Below are positions 5,872 through 8,201 of a stretch of 8,201 nucleotides of DNA, piece by piece. The translations under genes and the position numbers were made by a program. Source of the stretch: Paracoccaceae bacterium (GTDB lineage: Bacteria > Pseudomonadota > Alphaproteobacteria > Rhodobacterales > Rhodobacteraceae); NCBI GenBank assembly GCA_024742655.1, contig JANSYB010000069.1:1-8201 (forward strand), written 5' to 3'. The notes beneath the pieces are model-generated. The model made no database searches, had not been told where the DNA came from, and worked only from the letters and a program-made list of their open reading frames with translations. Each line of letters opens with the position of its first letter. The stretch's first letter is position 1.

Positions 5872-8201
<2,330 letters not shown>

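Overview
The window looks like chromosomal DNA from a GC-rich alphaproteobacterium, most likely Rhodobacteraceae (Roseobacter group). The grounds are a TrcR/DUF1013 cell-cycle regulator, a Hint-domain protein of the type common in that family, and strongly alphaproteobacterial RecR, YbaB and aconitase sequences. No tRNA, rRNA, CRISPR array, transposase or phage gene was seen.

Layout. (1) At 1-335, minus strand, is the N-terminal part of a secreted RNase T2, cut by the window edge. (2) A short divergent promoter region (336-467) separates it from trcR (468-1220, plus), which ends at a strong intrinsic terminator. (3) At 1413-3164, plus, is a 583-residue protein that joins a LuxR-type DNA-binding helix-turn-helix to a C-terminal alpha/beta-hydrolase with a complete candidate triad. 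A possible dispersed-repeat remnant lies just upstream. (4) It converges on ybaB-recR (4354 to 3396, minus), a recombination/nucleoid pair 20 bases apart; the dnaX gene that often precedes this pair is not next to it. (5) Upstream of ybaB, also on the minus strand, is an intact Hint (hedgehog/intein) protein gene (5418-4489). (6) Between that gene and aconitase lies a roughly 150-bp remnant of a second Hint gene: its last 40-odd codons, nearly identical in DNA to the end of the intact gene, still followed by its own terminator. (7) The acnA aconitase gene (5872 to beyond 8201, minus) fills the right end and has a perfect-stem terminator.

The genes do not form one pathway. ybaB and recR probably form an operon, and acnA is a separately terminated TCA-cycle gene. 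The accessory part is the Hint gene with its broken neighbour, inserted between acnA and ybaB. The LuxR-hydrolase fusion is the most distinctive single gene: it suggests a regulator that may bind or hydrolyse a small molecule. No clearly new multi-gene system is visible.
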